NCBI RefSeq assembly: GCF_008065375.1
Contig: NZ_VJYI01000009.1
Coordinates: forward strand, 186,001 to 250,000
Reading direction: 5' to 3'
DNA: 64,000 nucleotides
Source of the DNA: Nonomuraea sp. SYSU D8015
GTDB lineage: Bacteria > Actinomycetota > Actinomycetes > Streptosporangiales > Streptosporangiaceae
Part shown: piece by piece, positions 26,124 to 34,526 of the stretch
How the letters are laid out: each line of letters begins with the position of its first letter
Position numbering within the stretch: the first letter of the stretch is position 1
The notes under the pieces: generated by a model
Told to the model about the DNA's origin: nothing
Databases searched by the model: none
Seen by the model: only the letters and a program-made list of their open reading frames with translations
Position numbers and translations under genes: made by a program

Positions 26124-26330
26124 TCACTCCGGGCGCAATGACAATCCCGCGTATTCGACGCGGTCCTCGTCGAGCAGCGCCACCTGCTCGACACCCAATT
26201 CGAGCAGGTCACGCCAGTTCTCGCCGAGCCAGGACTCCGCATCCGCCTGGCTCGGAAAAACTTCTCGCGGCAAAGGGCGGTCCGTCACCTCACCACCATT
26301 TGCATTTTCATAACGCCACCGCCATGTCAT
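26124..26330 (-). CDS. Small conserved actinobacterial protein
   Basis: A 68-residue acidic protein (MTWRWRYENANGGEV, then FPSQADAESWLGENWRDLLE and GVEQVALLDEDR). Short WRWRYE proteins with this SQADAESW motif recur in actinomycetes; I know no function. ATG 26330 has AGGAG 8 nt upstream, fixing the start against the longer frame. It ends at the shared terminator and diverges from the exported protein at 26413. Confidence 0.75.
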   Translation of the reverse strand: MTWRWRYENANGGEVTDRPLPREVFPSQADAESWLGENWRDLLELGVEQVALLDEDRVEYAGLSLRPE

Positions 26331-26412
26331 GCCATACGCTCCTTTTCCGCGGGTTCGCCGGCGCACCTTCCGACGGCACTGGAACCCTACTCCCGAGCTT
26401 GGAGGTCAATCG

Positions 26413-27135
26413 ATGCTGCGCGCATGCCGTGTCGCGGCCAGGGTCGCGGCCGGGGTCGCCGCCGGGGTCGCCCTCGGGGCCGCCGCCCTGCTCTCCGTCC
26501 CGCTCTCCGCCGTCGCCTCTCCCTCCGCCGCGTCTGCCACCCCTCTGCCCGGTGCGGGCGATCCTGATGCCATGCGCGTGTGGAGCGTCTGGCAGAGCGA
26601 CGGCACGGCCTGGCTGGCGTCCTCCGCCGGTTACTCGCCGCCGGACGGGGCGGTCATCGGCTGGCGCTTCTCCGCGGCGCCCGACGGGGCGGCGAGCGAG
26701 TCCCCGGGCGGGGAGCTGCCGTCGTTCGAGGGTGTGTGCGGGGCGGACCCGGCCGGGTCGGGGCACAAGCGGGTGGCGGTGGCGGTCGACTTCGGCGACG
26801 CCGACACCGACGCCTACCCCGGCGAACGCCCGCCCGGCCGGCAGGTGGTCAGGTGCGTGGCGGGCGCCGAGGACGCCACCGCGGCGCGCCTGCTCGCCTC
26901 GGCGGCCAAGGTACGCGTCGACGGGCAGGGCGACGTGGTGGCCGTCAACGACTACCCGGCCAGGCAGAAGGGCGGCGCCGCGGTGACCGCCGCCGCGCCC
27001 GCGGCCGTATCGGGGGACGGCCTGCCGATCGCGCTGATCGCGGGCGGAGTGGGCGCGCTGGCCCTCCTGGGCGGCACCGCCGTGGCCGCCACCCGCCACC
27101 ACCGCCGCAAGCCCGCCATCCCAGCAGGCCGCTAG
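26413..27135 (+). CDS. Exported C-terminally anchored protein (SCO2322-like)
   Basis: A 240-residue protein with a signal peptide (RVAARVAAGVAAGVALGAAA...AVAS), a compact domain (MRVWSVWQSDGTAWLASSAG, AVIGWRFSAAPDG, FEGVCG, QVVRCVAGAEDATAARLL) and a C-terminal transmembrane helix with basic tail (LIAGGVGALALLGGTAVAA, then TRHHRRKP). The WxxW...VIGWRFS pattern recalls the SCO2322 family of Streptomyces, found with ECF-type transport genes; here cobalamin genes are next. ATG 26413 has GGAGGT upstream. The single Cys pair may form a disulfide. Confidence 0.65.
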   Translation: MLRACRVAARVAAGVAAGVALGAAALLSVPLSAVASPSAASATPLPGAGDPDAMRVWSVWQSDGTAWLASSAGYSPPDGAVIGWRFSAAPDGAASESPGGELPSFEGVCGADPAGSGHKRVAVAVDFGDADTDAYPGERPPGRQVVRCVAGAEDATAARLLASAAKVRVDGQGDVVAVNDYPARQKGGAAVTAAAPAAVSGDGLPIALIAGGVGALALLGGTAVAATRHHRRKPAIPAGR

Positions 27136-27605
27136 CCGATCCCATCCCGCCCGCCCCCGCGGGCGGCCACACTCCCGTCCCTCCGCCACCTCGGGCCACG
27201 CTGCTGGCCCTCCGCCACCCGTGGGGCCGACCACAGCTCCGGGTCCCGCCGTCACGGGTCGGCGGGCTCGCCACCGCTCTAGGCCGCTCTCCGTGGCGCC
27301 GCGCTGTCCGACAGGACCGTCTGCGTCAGGGCGAGCCGCCCGCGTCGCTAGGCCAGCGGCGACGGTTGGAGCGTCGGGCAGCGGTCACTCAGGGGGCACC
27401 CCTCCAGCCGCCCGCCCCGGCGGTGCCGCCGACCACCCGCCGACCACCCGCCGCCCAACCCAGCCGTGGCCCGATCCAGCGCGGAGCCACCGTGCCCAGC
27501 CCAAGCGGTCGGCGTTAGGTCCCGGCGGGGGGCGCTCCCGGGCGGGCGGGGTGCGCCCGGGCGCAGCGGGTTACGACCGGTCCGGGAGGGTCGGATCCGG
27601 TACAC

Positions 27606-27680
27606 GCGGATTCGGGACGCGCGGATTCGGGACGCGCGGATTCGGGACGCGCGGATTCGGGACGCGCGGATTCGGGACGT
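27606..27680. repeat. 15-bp minisatellite, five copies
   Basis: The unit GCGGATTCGGGACGC occurs five times head to tail (27606-27620 to 27666-27680); the last copy has one change, and a degenerate sixth follows. It lies in the 666-bp gap 27136-27801, which has no convincing gene: all frames there are low-complexity, and the rest of the gap shows no other structure. Confidence 0.92.
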
Positions 27681-27710
27681 GCGGAGTCGGGGCGGGCGGG
27701 TCCGGTCCGG

Positions 27711-27758
27711 GCGGCGTCGGGTTCGGGCGGCGTCGGGTTCGGGCGGCGTCGGGTTCGG
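27711..27758. repeat. 16-bp minisatellite, three copies
   Basis: The unit GCGGCGTCGGGTTCGG is repeated exactly at 27711, 27727 and 27743. It is similar in composition to the preceding 15-bp array and ends 43 bp before the cobU start, so copy number may affect the cobU promoter region. Confidence 0.9.
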
Positions 27759-27801
27759 GGCGGGTGATGTGCGGCGCGTGTGCCTTTGTACGCTCGGCGC
27801 G

Positions 27802-28821
27802 GTGAAGGTCCTTCTCTCTGGCACGGCGAGTGCGTCGGGGTGGCCCGTGCCCGGGTGCGGGTGCGCCTCCTGCGCCGGGTTGCCGTCCGGCCATCGCCGC
27901 CCGTTCGAGCTCGTCGTCGACGACGTCATCCCCTTCCCCTTCGCCGACGTGCCGCCCGGGTACCGGGCCTGCGCGCGCGGCCTCGGGCTGAGCGGGCCGG
28001 ACGGCACGGCCCTCGTGTGCCTGCCACCAGGGCAGGACCTGCCGCCAGACGGGCCCTCCCGGTACGACGGGCCCTCCCGGTACGACGTGGTGCTGATCGA
28101 CCTGCTGGACCGGCCCGAACGGCTCGGGGCGCTGCGGCGGGCGGGACTGGTGGACGAGGGGACCCGGGTGGTGGCCGTCGGGCTCGATCACCGGGTCCGG
28201 TCGGAGGAGGAGCTGGCCAGGCGGCTGCGGCTGTGGGGCGCGGTCGCCGTACCGGATGGGACGGTGCTGGAGACCGGGGCGGAGCACGCGACTCCGCGCG
28301 ACCTGGTGCGGCGTGCGTTGCTGCTGGGCGGGTCCCGGTCGGGGAAGTCGGCGGAGGCGGAGCTGCGGCTGGCGGCCGAGCCGTACGTGACCTACGTCGC
28401 GACCGGGCCGGACGGCGTGGGAGACGGCGAGTGGGCCGCGCGGGTGAGGGCCCACCGGACGCGGCGCCCCGCGCACTGGGACACCGTCGAGACCATCGAC
28501 CTGGCCGGCGCGATCCGGGGCGCCGCCAGGCCGCTGCTGATCGACGGGCTGGGGACCTGGCTGGCGGCGGTGTTCGACGCGCACGGGGCCTGGGAGGGCG
28601 ACCGCGCCCCCGTCGAGGGGCGGTGCGACGAGCTGGTGGCGGCGTGGCGGCAGACGCCGCGGCCGATTGTCGCGGTGTCCGACGAGGTGGGGATGGGAGT
28701 GGTGCCCGCCACCGCCAGCGGGCGGGCGTTCAGGGACGCGCTCGGCCGGCTCAACGAGCGCCTCGCCGCCGAGTCCGAGTACGTGGCGCTGGTGGTCGCG
28801 GGACGCCCGCTCGCCCTGTGA
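27802..28821 (+). CDS. cobU: Bifunctional adenosylcobinamide kinase/guanylyltransferase with a reduced N-terminal domain
   Basis: A 339-residue protein. The C-terminal ~170 residues are CobU/CobP: Walker A GGSRSGKS, then YVATGPDG, RVRAHRTRRP with the guanylylation-region His, WDTVET, LLIDGLGTWLA and VSDEVGMGVVPA. It activates adenosylcobinamide in B12 nucleotide-loop assembly. The first ~165 residues start LLSGTASASGWPVPGCGCASC and look like the metallo-beta-lactamase-like extension fused to CobU in some actinomycetes, but shorter and without an HxHxDH motif. Codons for DGPSRY are tandemly duplicated. GTG 27802. Confidence 0.88.
   Translation: MKVLLSGTASASGWPVPGCGCASCAGLPSGHRRPFELVVDDVIPFPFADVPPGYRACARGLGLSGPDGTALVCLPPGQDLPPDGPSRYDGPSRYDVVLIDLLDRPERLGALRRAGLVDEGTRVVAVGLDHRVRSEEELARRLRLWGAVAVPDGTVLETGAEHATPRDLVRRALLLGGSRSGKSAEAELRLAAEPYVTYVATGPDGVGDGEWAARVRAHRTRRPAHWDTVETIDLAGAIRGAARPLLIDGLGTWLAAVFDAHGAWEGDRAPVEGRCDELVAAWRQTPRPIVAVSDEVGMGVVPATASGRAFRDALGRLNERLAAESEYVALVVAGRPLAL
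28048..28083 (+). repeat. In-frame 18-bp tandem duplication inside cobU
   Basis: GACGGGCCCTCCCGGTAC is repeated exactly (28048-28065, 28066-28083), giving DGPSRY twice in the non-catalytic N-terminal domain. Confidence 0.93.
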
Positions 28822-28896
28822 CCGCCGCGGACGGGAACCGCGGCGATCGCCGGTCGGTCGTCGCGGGCGCATCGGCACCCGGCGAAACGCCGCAGG

Positions 28897-29697
28897 CTAC
28901 GGGCGGACGGCCCTGGCGTACCAGCGGCCGTCGAGGCGGTCCACGTGCAGGGGGCGGCCGAAGCAGTCGGAGAGGTTCGCCGGGGTCAGCACGTCCGACA
29001 CCGGCCCGGCGGCCAGCACCCTGGCGTCGCGCATGAGCATGGCGTGCGTGGTCGTCGCCGGCACCTCCTCCAGGTGGTGCGTCACCGTCACCGTGGTCAG
29101 CACGGGCCTCGTCGTGGCGAGGTCCTCGATGGTGGCGATGAGGTCCTCCCGCGCCGGCAGGTCGAGCCCCGCGAACGGCTCGTCGAGCAGCAGCACCGCC
29201 GGGTCGGCCATGAGCGCCCTGGCCACCCTGATCCTGGCCCGCTCGCCCTGCGAGCACACCCGGAACGGCCGGTCGGCGAGGTCCTTGCAGCCCACGTCGG
29301 CCAGCATGCGCAGGGCCCGGTCCCGCTCGGTGTCCCCGTACTTGTCCCACAGTGGAACACTCGTCCCCGTGTGCCCGGTCAGCACCACGGTGTGCGCGGT
29401 CGCCCCCTCCTCCTCCATGAGCTCTTCGTCGATCAGCCGCTGGCTGGAGGCGACCAGGCCGATGTGGCGGCGCAACTCCCGCACGTCCACCCGCCCGAGC
29501 CGGTGGCCCAGCACCTTGACCGTGCCCTCGCTGGGATGCCGCACGGCGCCGGCCAGTGAGAGCAGCGTCGTCTTGCCCGCGCCGTTGGGGCCGAGGACCG
29601 CCCAGTGGTCGCCGTAGTCCACCTGCCAATCGACCGCGTCCAGCAAGGACTTGCCGACGACTCGGACACCTACGCCTTCGAGTTCAACCACGTGCAT
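28897..29697 (-). CDS. ABC transporter ATP-binding protein
   Basis: A 266-residue ATPase with Walker A GPNGAGKTT, Q-loop region GLVASSQRL, signature CSQGERARIRVARAL, Walker B VLLLDEPFAGLD and switch His in VTHHLEEV. The signature has CSQGE rather than LSGGQ. No membrane partner is adjacent, so it is an orphan ATPase; it may work with a distant permease. ATG 29697 diverges from cobS with a 33-bp gap. Confidence 0.88.
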   Translation of the reverse strand: MHVVELEGVGVRVVGKSLLDAVDWQVDYGDHWAVLGPNGAGKTTLLSLAGAVRHPSEGTVKVLGHRLGRVDVRELRRHIGLVASSQRLIDEELMEEEGATAHTVVLTGHTGTSVPLWDKYGDTERDRALRMLADVGCKDLADRPFRVCSQGERARIRVARALMADPAVLLLDEPFAGLDLPAREDLIATIEDLATTRPVLTTVTVTHHLEEVPATTTHAMLMRDARVLAAGPVSDVLTPANLSDCFGRPLHVDRLDGRWYARAVRP

Positions 29698-29730
29698 CCC
29701 GCCACACTAGTGGCCCTACGATCGTCCGAT

Positions 29731-30669
29731 ATGCGACTTCTGGACGGGGTGCGGTTCGCCGTCGGCACGCTCAGTGTCTTCCCCGTACGCGGCGGACGGG
29801 TGGATCGGGAGGTCGCGGGGCAGGCGATGATCCTGGCGCCGGCCGTCGGCGTGGTGCTCGGCGCGGTCGCCGGTCTGCCGTTGTTCCTCCCCGTGCCGGC
29901 GCTGCTGGGGGCGGCGCTGTCGCTCGGGCTGCTGGCCGTGCTGACGCGCGGCCTGCACCTGGACGGGCTCGCCGATCTGGCCGACGGTCTGGGCAGCGGC
30001 AAGCCCGCCGAACAGGCGCTCGCCATCATGAAGAAGTCGGACATCGGGCCGTTCGGCGTGATGGCGCTGGTGTTCACGCTGCTCGTGCAGGCGGCGGCGC
30101 TGGCGGAGGCCGGGTTCGCGGCGTTGGTGACGGCGTGCCTGGCGGGCCGGCTGATGCTGACGTGGGCCTGCCGGGCGCGCGTCCCCGCCGCCCGTCCCGA
30201 CGGGCTGGGGGCGATGGTCGCGGGCACGGTACGCCCCTCCGCCCCCTGGCTCGTCACCGTGGCCGCCCTGCTCGCGTCCGCCTTCATCGGCCTGACCGTC
30301 GACCTGCGCGTCTGGGAGCGGGAGTCGGCGGCATGGCTCACGGGGTCGGACGTCCGCGCGGAAGGAAGGCAGGAGGGGGAGTTCCTCACGCCCGGGCTCA
30401 AGTACGCCGATCAGCCGGCGTCGGCCGACGCGTGGATGGGGGTGGTCTCCGGCACGACCCCGTGGACGGGTCCTTACCCGGGAGCCACCGGGCTGGGGCT
30501 GCCCGCCTCGCTCACGCTGCCGCTCGGCCTGCTCACCGGCCTGGGGGCCGCCATGCTGCTGCTCCGGCGCGCCGGGCGGCGGCTCGGCGGCATCACCGGC
30601 GACGTCCTCGGCGCGCTGGTGGAGACGGCGGCGGCCGCCGCGCTGGTGGCCTGCGCGATCCTCGGCTGA
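29731..30669 (+). CDS. cobS: Adenosylcobinamide-GDP ribazoletransferase
   Basis: A 312-residue integral membrane enzyme joining adenosylcobinamide-GDP with alpha-ribazole (cobalamin synthase). The hallmark HLDGLADLADGLGSGK sits near residue 75, followed by MKKSDIGPFGVMAL and six or so hydrophobic helices. Between the last helices a ~60-residue polar insert (RVWERESAAWLTGSD... AWMGVVSGTTPWTG) is longer than in typical CobS, making it larger than the ~250 residues usual. ATG 29731 gives MRLLDGVRFAVGTLSVFPV. No cobT follows here. Confidence 0.92.
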   Translation: MRLLDGVRFAVGTLSVFPVRGGRVDREVAGQAMILAPAVGVVLGAVAGLPLFLPVPALLGAALSLGLLAVLTRGLHLDGLADLADGLGSGKPAEQALAIMKKSDIGPFGVMALVFTLLVQAAALAEAGFAALVTACLAGRLMLTWACRARVPAARPDGLGAMVAGTVRPSAPWLVTVAALLASAFIGLTVDLRVWERESAAWLTGSDVRAEGRQEGEFLTPGLKYADQPASADAWMGVVSGTTPWTGPYPGATGLGLPASLTLPLGLLTGLGAAMLLLRRAGRRLGGITGDVLGALVETAAAAALVACAILG

Positions 30670-30688
30670 GCCGCCGCCCGGCCGAGGG

Positions 30689-31576
30689 TCAGGAGACCCG
30701 CTCCGGCTGCCGGATCGGGACGAAGCGGAGCAGGGCCGCGGCGGTCACCGCGAGCAGCGCCCACCCCACCAGGCCGGCCACCCCGACCAGCACCTCGTTC
30801 GGCGGCTCGGCGGCGTCGCCCAGGAGCAGGGCGACGGGGGCGACCGCGTTCAGCGAGCCGTGCGCCACGACGGCGGGCCACACGCTGCCCGTCCGCAGCC
30901 GCAGCCAGCCGAGCACCACCCCGGCCAGCACGCAGAAGCCGATGAAGAACAGCGCCGCCCACGACCCGAGCCGGGGGTAGTTGTAGCCGAGCAGCGTGAG
31001 GGGGGCGTGCCAGACGCCCCAGATCGCGCCGGAGAGCAGCAGTCCGGCGAAGACGCCGTTCGTGGAGACCAGCCGGGGCGCCAGCCAGCCGCGCCAGCCC
31101 CACTCCTCCCCCAGCGACGGGATCGCGTTGAGCACCGGACCGGCCACGACCGCCACCACGACCTGCAGCACGGCCACCGTGCCGAGATCGGCGGGCACCT
31201 GCACGCCCCGGCCCTCGAGCGTCGCCCGGAGCATGGAGAGCCCGCCGAGGTCCAGGGACGCCAGCCCGAGCACGGCGCTCACGGCGACCGACAGGAACAC
31301 CAGCAGCGGGACGCCGAGCCAGGCGGCGAGCACGAGCGCGCCGGTGCGGCCCCTGCGCTCGCCGAGGGTCAGCCCGGTCTCCCTGGCCCACTCCTTGAAC
31401 GGCTTGCGCGAGACGGCCCACACGCCGAGCACGCCTGCCGTGGGGGTGAACATCATGAGTGTGGCCAGCCCGGGCGTCAGCGGCGAGCTCAGCCCGCCGT
31501 CCAGCCAGACGGGGAGCACGGCCGCCCAGGACAGCCCGAAGGCGAGGACGATGAAGATGAGGAGGGGTCTTTTCAT
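30689..31576 (-). CDS. CPBP-family intramembrane metalloprotease
   Basis: A 295-residue membrane protein with about eight helices. It has the CPBP (CAAX protease/bacteriocin-processing) motifs: SLGEEWGWRGW (EExxxR), IWGVWHAP and AHGSLNAV. The ATG overlaps the DUF1648 stop (ATGA), so it is the last gene of a GntR-DUF1648-CPBP operon. CPBP proteins mature or protect against peptides in some bacteria; its target here is unknown. Confidence 0.88.
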   Translation of the reverse strand: MKRPLLIFIVLAFGLSWAAVLPVWLDGGLSSPLTPGLATLMMFTPTAGVLGVWAVSRKPFKEWARETGLTLGERRGRTGALVLAAWLGVPLLVFLSVAVSAVLGLASLDLGGLSMLRATLEGRGVQVPADLGTVAVLQVVVAVVAGPVLNAIPSLGEEWGWRGWLAPRLVSTNGVFAGLLLSGAIWGVWHAPLTLLGYNYPRLGSWAALFFIGFCVLAGVVLGWLRLRTGSVWPAVVAHGSLNAVAPVALLLGDAAEPPNEVLVGVAGLVGWALLAVTAAALLRFVPIRQPERVS

Positions 31577-32544
31577 GGCTCCACTCGTTCGGCGATGAGA
31601 GCGTTGATGAGGGACGCGCCGCGCGTGGCGTCGTCGATGCTGATCGCCAGTTGCCCGCCTCCCCGATAGCCGAGCACCAGGCATTCGCCGCCGCGCAGCA
31701 TGATGGTGGCACTCCCGGGCAGTCCGCGGACGCCCCATCCGCCGACCCCGCTCGGAGATCGCTCCTCCGACCAGGCCGACCGGATCTTGGAGATCGGGAT
31801 GCGGCGCGCCGGCCGGCCCAGGGGGCCGAACCGGATGACGACCCGGTCGTCGCTCACGTGCACGGAGAGCGACGAGGTGAGCAGCCCGAGCACGAGGATG
31901 AGGACCGGGCCCGGCAGGACCGAGGCCGCCAGGCCGCCCGGCACCACCCCGGCGAGGTGGAGCACGGCCAGCAGGGCGATGGCCGCGCCCGCGACGGCGG
32001 CGGTGAGCCCCAGCCACGGGTTGGCGACATGGCCGACCCAGACGGCGCGCTGCCCTGCCCTGAGCCGCAGGCGGGGCGGCGTCCGCCCAGGGGGAGCGGC
32101 CGGGTCGGGCGCCCCCCTTCCGAAGCGGCCGGCGAGCACGGCGGCGGCCAGCATGGCGCCGATGACCGCGGGGACGCCCCAGCCCGGCAGCCGCGCCGCG
32201 GACCAGTGGGGGGCGTCGAGGTTGGCGAGGACGGTCGTGGCGTTCATGCCCGCCGCGAACACGCCCATCCCGGCCAGCAGGCCCCAGCAGAACATCCGGC
32301 CCTGCCTCCGGGCCGGCACCCTGCCGCGCACCGCCGCGCCCAGCACGGCCAGCCACGGCACACCCCACACCGTCACCGCCATCGCCAGGTACGCGAGGAA
32401 CGACATGTGGCCGTCGGCGACGCCGCCCGGTCCCCAGTGCGTGGCCAGCGGATCAGGCAGCCGATCCCGCACGGCCATCGGCAACAGGACCTGCACGGCA
32501 GTGACCAGCAGGCCCCAGGAGATGGCGGCGAGGCGGGGGTTCAT
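31573..32544 (-). CDS. DUF1648 membrane protein
   Basis: A 323-residue protein with DPLATHWGPGG near residue 31, the DUF1648 signature, about six transmembrane helices and a C-terminal soluble region (VSDDRVVIRFGPLGRP, PISKIRSAW) that looks like a PH-like/bacterial membrane-flanking domain. Middle gene of the operon, overlapping both neighbours by 4 bp. GntR (YtrA-like), DUF1648 and CPBP often co-occur; a role in cell-envelope or peptide stress is inference. Confidence 0.82.
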   Translation of the reverse strand: MNPRLAAISWGLLVTAVQVLLPMAVRDRLPDPLATHWGPGGVADGHMSFLAYLAMAVTVWGVPWLAVLGAAVRGRVPARRQGRMFCWGLLAGMGVFAAGMNATTVLANLDAPHWSAARLPGWGVPAVIGAMLAAAVLAGRFGRGAPDPAAPPGRTPPRLRLRAGQRAVWVGHVANPWLGLTAAVAGAAIALLAVLHLAGVVPGGLAASVLPGPVLILVLGLLTSSLSVHVSDDRVVIRFGPLGRPARRIPISKIRSAWSEERSPSGVGGWGVRGLPGSATIMLRGGECLVLGYRGGGQLAISIDDATRGASLINALIAERVEP

Positions 32545-32888
32545 GGCAGTTCCTCCAGGATGGCGATGAGGTCGTCGCGGTCGTAACCGTGCTTTCTGGC
32601 CTCCTCCAGCAGCTCGCGGGCCCGCTGCACGAGCAGCGCGCGCCCGTCGGCGCGGCCCGCGACGCTGACGCCGCGCCCGCGCCGGAACTCCAGCAGCCCC
32701 TCGTCGCGCAGGTCGCGCAACGCGCGCAGCACGGTGTTGGGGTTGATGCCGAGCGCGCGCGCCAGGTCGCGGGCGGGCGGGAGGCGGTCTCCCGGCGCAT
32801 AGGAGCCCTCCCCTATCGCACGCCGGATCGCGCCGGCCACCTGCTCGTGCAGGGGCCGAGCGTCATTGAGATCGAGCGTCAGCAACAT
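32541..32888 (-). CDS. GntR-family regulator, YtrA type
   Basis: A 115-residue repressor with the GntR winged helix (PLHEQVAGAIRRAIGEG, GDRLPPARDLARALGINPNTVLRAL) and a short C-terminal dimer helix, the YtrA arrangement. Its gene leads the operon and overlaps the DUF1648 start by 4 bp. An inverted repeat covers its start codon, suggesting autoregulation. Confidence 0.9.
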   Translation of the reverse strand: MLLTLDLNDARPLHEQVAGAIRRAIGEGSYAPGDRLPPARDLARALGINPNTVLRALRDLRDEGLLEFRRGRGVSVAGRADGRALLVQRARELLEEARKHGYDRDDLIAILEELP

Positions 32889-32912
32889 GGTGCCAATGAG
32901 ACTAGCACCATG
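32886..32912 (-). promoter_or_regulatory. Probable operator of the GntR operon
   Basis: CATGGTGC, 11-nt spacer, GCACCATG is a perfect 8-bp inverted repeat whose left arm contains the gntR start codon. A repressor bound there would block its own transcript, which may be leaderless or short-leadered. Confidence 0.65.
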
Positions 32913-32968
32913 TCTCGCGCAGCATGAACGGGAGGTGGAGGCCGAAGATTTGTAGGATGAACCCCTGT

Positions 32969-32998
32969 TTGTGAGTACGCAGAAGACCTGGATAGCAT
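32969..32998 (+). promoter_or_regulatory. Candidate pepA promoter
   Basis: TTGTGA and TAGCAT are separated by 18 bp, and the -10 hexamer ends 8 bp before GTG 33007. This would give a leaderless pepA mRNA, consistent with the lack of a ribosome-binding site. Confidence 0.4.
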
Positions 32999-33006
32999 CG
33001 GTTTAC

Positions 33007-34476
33007 GTGACCACCGTGCGGCTGAACTCAGCAGATCCCGTCTCGCTAGACACCGACGCGTTGATCGTCGGCTTCCGCTCCGGCCAGGACGGCCCCAGCC
33101 CCGCCCCGGGCGCCGAGTCCCTCGACGGGGCCTTCGGGGGCAGGCTGGCCGCCTCGCTCGCGGCCGTCGCCTTCTCCGGCAAGAGCGGGGAGGTGGCCAA
33201 GCTGCCCACGTTCGGTGCCATCGCCGCCCCGCTGCTGGTCGCGGTAGGGCTGGGCGACTCCTACGACGCCGAGGGTCTGCGCCGCGCCGCCGGCGCCGCC
33301 GTACGGTCACTCGCCGGCACCTCCCGCGCCGCCCTCGCCCTGCCCGCCGGCTCCCTCGAGGAGGCCGAGGCGGTCGCGCTCGGCGGCCTGCTCGGCGCGT
33401 ACGCCTTCGACCGTTACCGCACGAACGGCGAGCAGAAGCCGCCGGTGGCCGAGCTGACCGTGGTCTCCGGGCAGCCCGAGGCCGTCGCCGAGCGCGCGAG
33501 CGTGCTGGCCGAGTCGGTCACGCTGGTGCGCGACCTGGTCAACACGCCTCCGTCCGACCTGTGGCCGGCCAAGTTCGCCGAGATCGCCGAGCAGGTCGGC
33601 GGCAAGGCGGGGCTGAGCGTCGAGGTCCTCGACGACAAGCAGCTCAAGGACGGCGGCTACGGCGGCCTCATCGGCGTCGGCCAGGGCTCGGCCAACCCGC
33701 CGCGCCTGGTCCGCCTGTCCTACCGCCACCCCGAGGCCGGCAAGACGCTCGCCTTCGTGGGCAAGGGCATCACCTTCGACTCGGGCGGCCTGTCGCTCAA
33801 GCCGTCCAACGCGATGGACTGGATGAAGTCCGACATGGGCGGCGCGGGCGCCGTGCTCGGCGCGATGCTCGGCATCGCCAGGCTCGGCCTCCCCGTCAAC
33901 GCCGTCGGCTACCTCTGCCTGGCCGAAAACCTGCCGAGCGGCACCGCGCAGCGCCCCTCCGACGTCATCCACAGCTACAGCGGCAAGACCGTCGAGGTCC
34001 TCGACACCGACGCCGAGGGCCGCCTGGTGCTGATGGACGGCATCGCCAGGGCCGCCGAGGACGACCCCGACCTGATCGTCGACGTGGCCACCCTCACGGG
34101 CGCGCAGATCGTCGCGCTCGGCTGGCGCACCGCCGGCGTCATGGCCAACGACGACGCCATCAGAGAGCTCGTCGTCGAGGCCGCCGGCGCGGCCGGCGAG
34201 GGCGCGTGGGGCATGCCGCTGCCCGAGGAGCTGCGCAAGGGCCTCGACTCACCGATCGCCGACATCGCCAACCTCCAGCCGGAGCGGTGGGGCAGCATGC
34301 TGGCGGCGGGCATCTTCCTGAAGGAGTTCGTGCCCGACGGGGTGCGCTGGGCCCACATCGACATGGCCGGGCCCGCCTTCAACAAGGGCGAGCCGTACGG
34401 CTATATCCCGAAGGGCGGCACGGGCGCCATCACCCGCACCCTCATCGGACTCGCCGAGCGGCACGCGAGCATCTGA
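33007..34476 (+). CDS. pepA: Leucyl aminopeptidase (M17)
   Basis: A 489-residue two-metal exopeptidase. The catalytic domain shows VGKGITFDSGGLSLKP (active Lys and first metal Asp), MKSDMGGAGAVLG and NTDAEGRL-type DTDAEGRLVLMDG (second metal pair and Arg). The N-terminal macro-like domain (VRLNSADPVSLDTDALIVGF) is typical. GTG 33007 gives VTTVRLNSAD; an upstream GTG at 32971 is in frame but atypical. It corresponds in position to M. tuberculosis pepB. Confidence 0.95.
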   Translation: MTTVRLNSADPVSLDTDALIVGFRSGQDGPSPAPGAESLDGAFGGRLAASLAAVAFSGKSGEVAKLPTFGAIAAPLLVAVGLGDSYDAEGLRRAAGAAVRSLAGTSRAALALPAGSLEEAEAVALGGLLGAYAFDRYRTNGEQKPPVAELTVVSGQPEAVAERASVLAESVTLVRDLVNTPPSDLWPAKFAEIAEQVGGKAGLSVEVLDDKQLKDGGYGGLIGVGQGSANPPRLVRLSYRHPEAGKTLAFVGKGITFDSGGLSLKPSNAMDWMKSDMGGAGAVLGAMLGIARLGLPVNAVGYLCLAENLPSGTAQRPSDVIHSYSGKTVEVLDTDAEGRLVLMDGIARAAEDDPDLIVDVATLTGAQIVALGWRTAGVMANDDAIRELVVEAAGAAGEGAWGMPLPEELRKGLDSPIADIANLQPERWGSMLAAGIFLKEFVPDGVRWAHIDMAGPAFNKGEPYGYIPKGGTGAITRTLIGLAERHASI

Positions 34477-34526
34477 AACAAATGGAAAGATGACGGCTAC
34501 ACGAACACCCCGACAAGGAGCCTTCC

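Noticed and set aside
26331..26412. Cobalamin riboswitch upstream of the exported protein/cob genes
   Set aside because: No B12-box or typical conserved elements seen here or at 27136-27801.
27606..27758. CRISPR array
   Set aside because: Units are only 15-16 bp and directly adjacent with no spacers; no cas genes.
27221..27805. Collagen-like repeat protein (GTRGFG repeats)
   Set aside because: The repeats are open in several frames on both strands, the upstream part is low-complexity, and no start signal is seen; treated as noncoding minisatellite.
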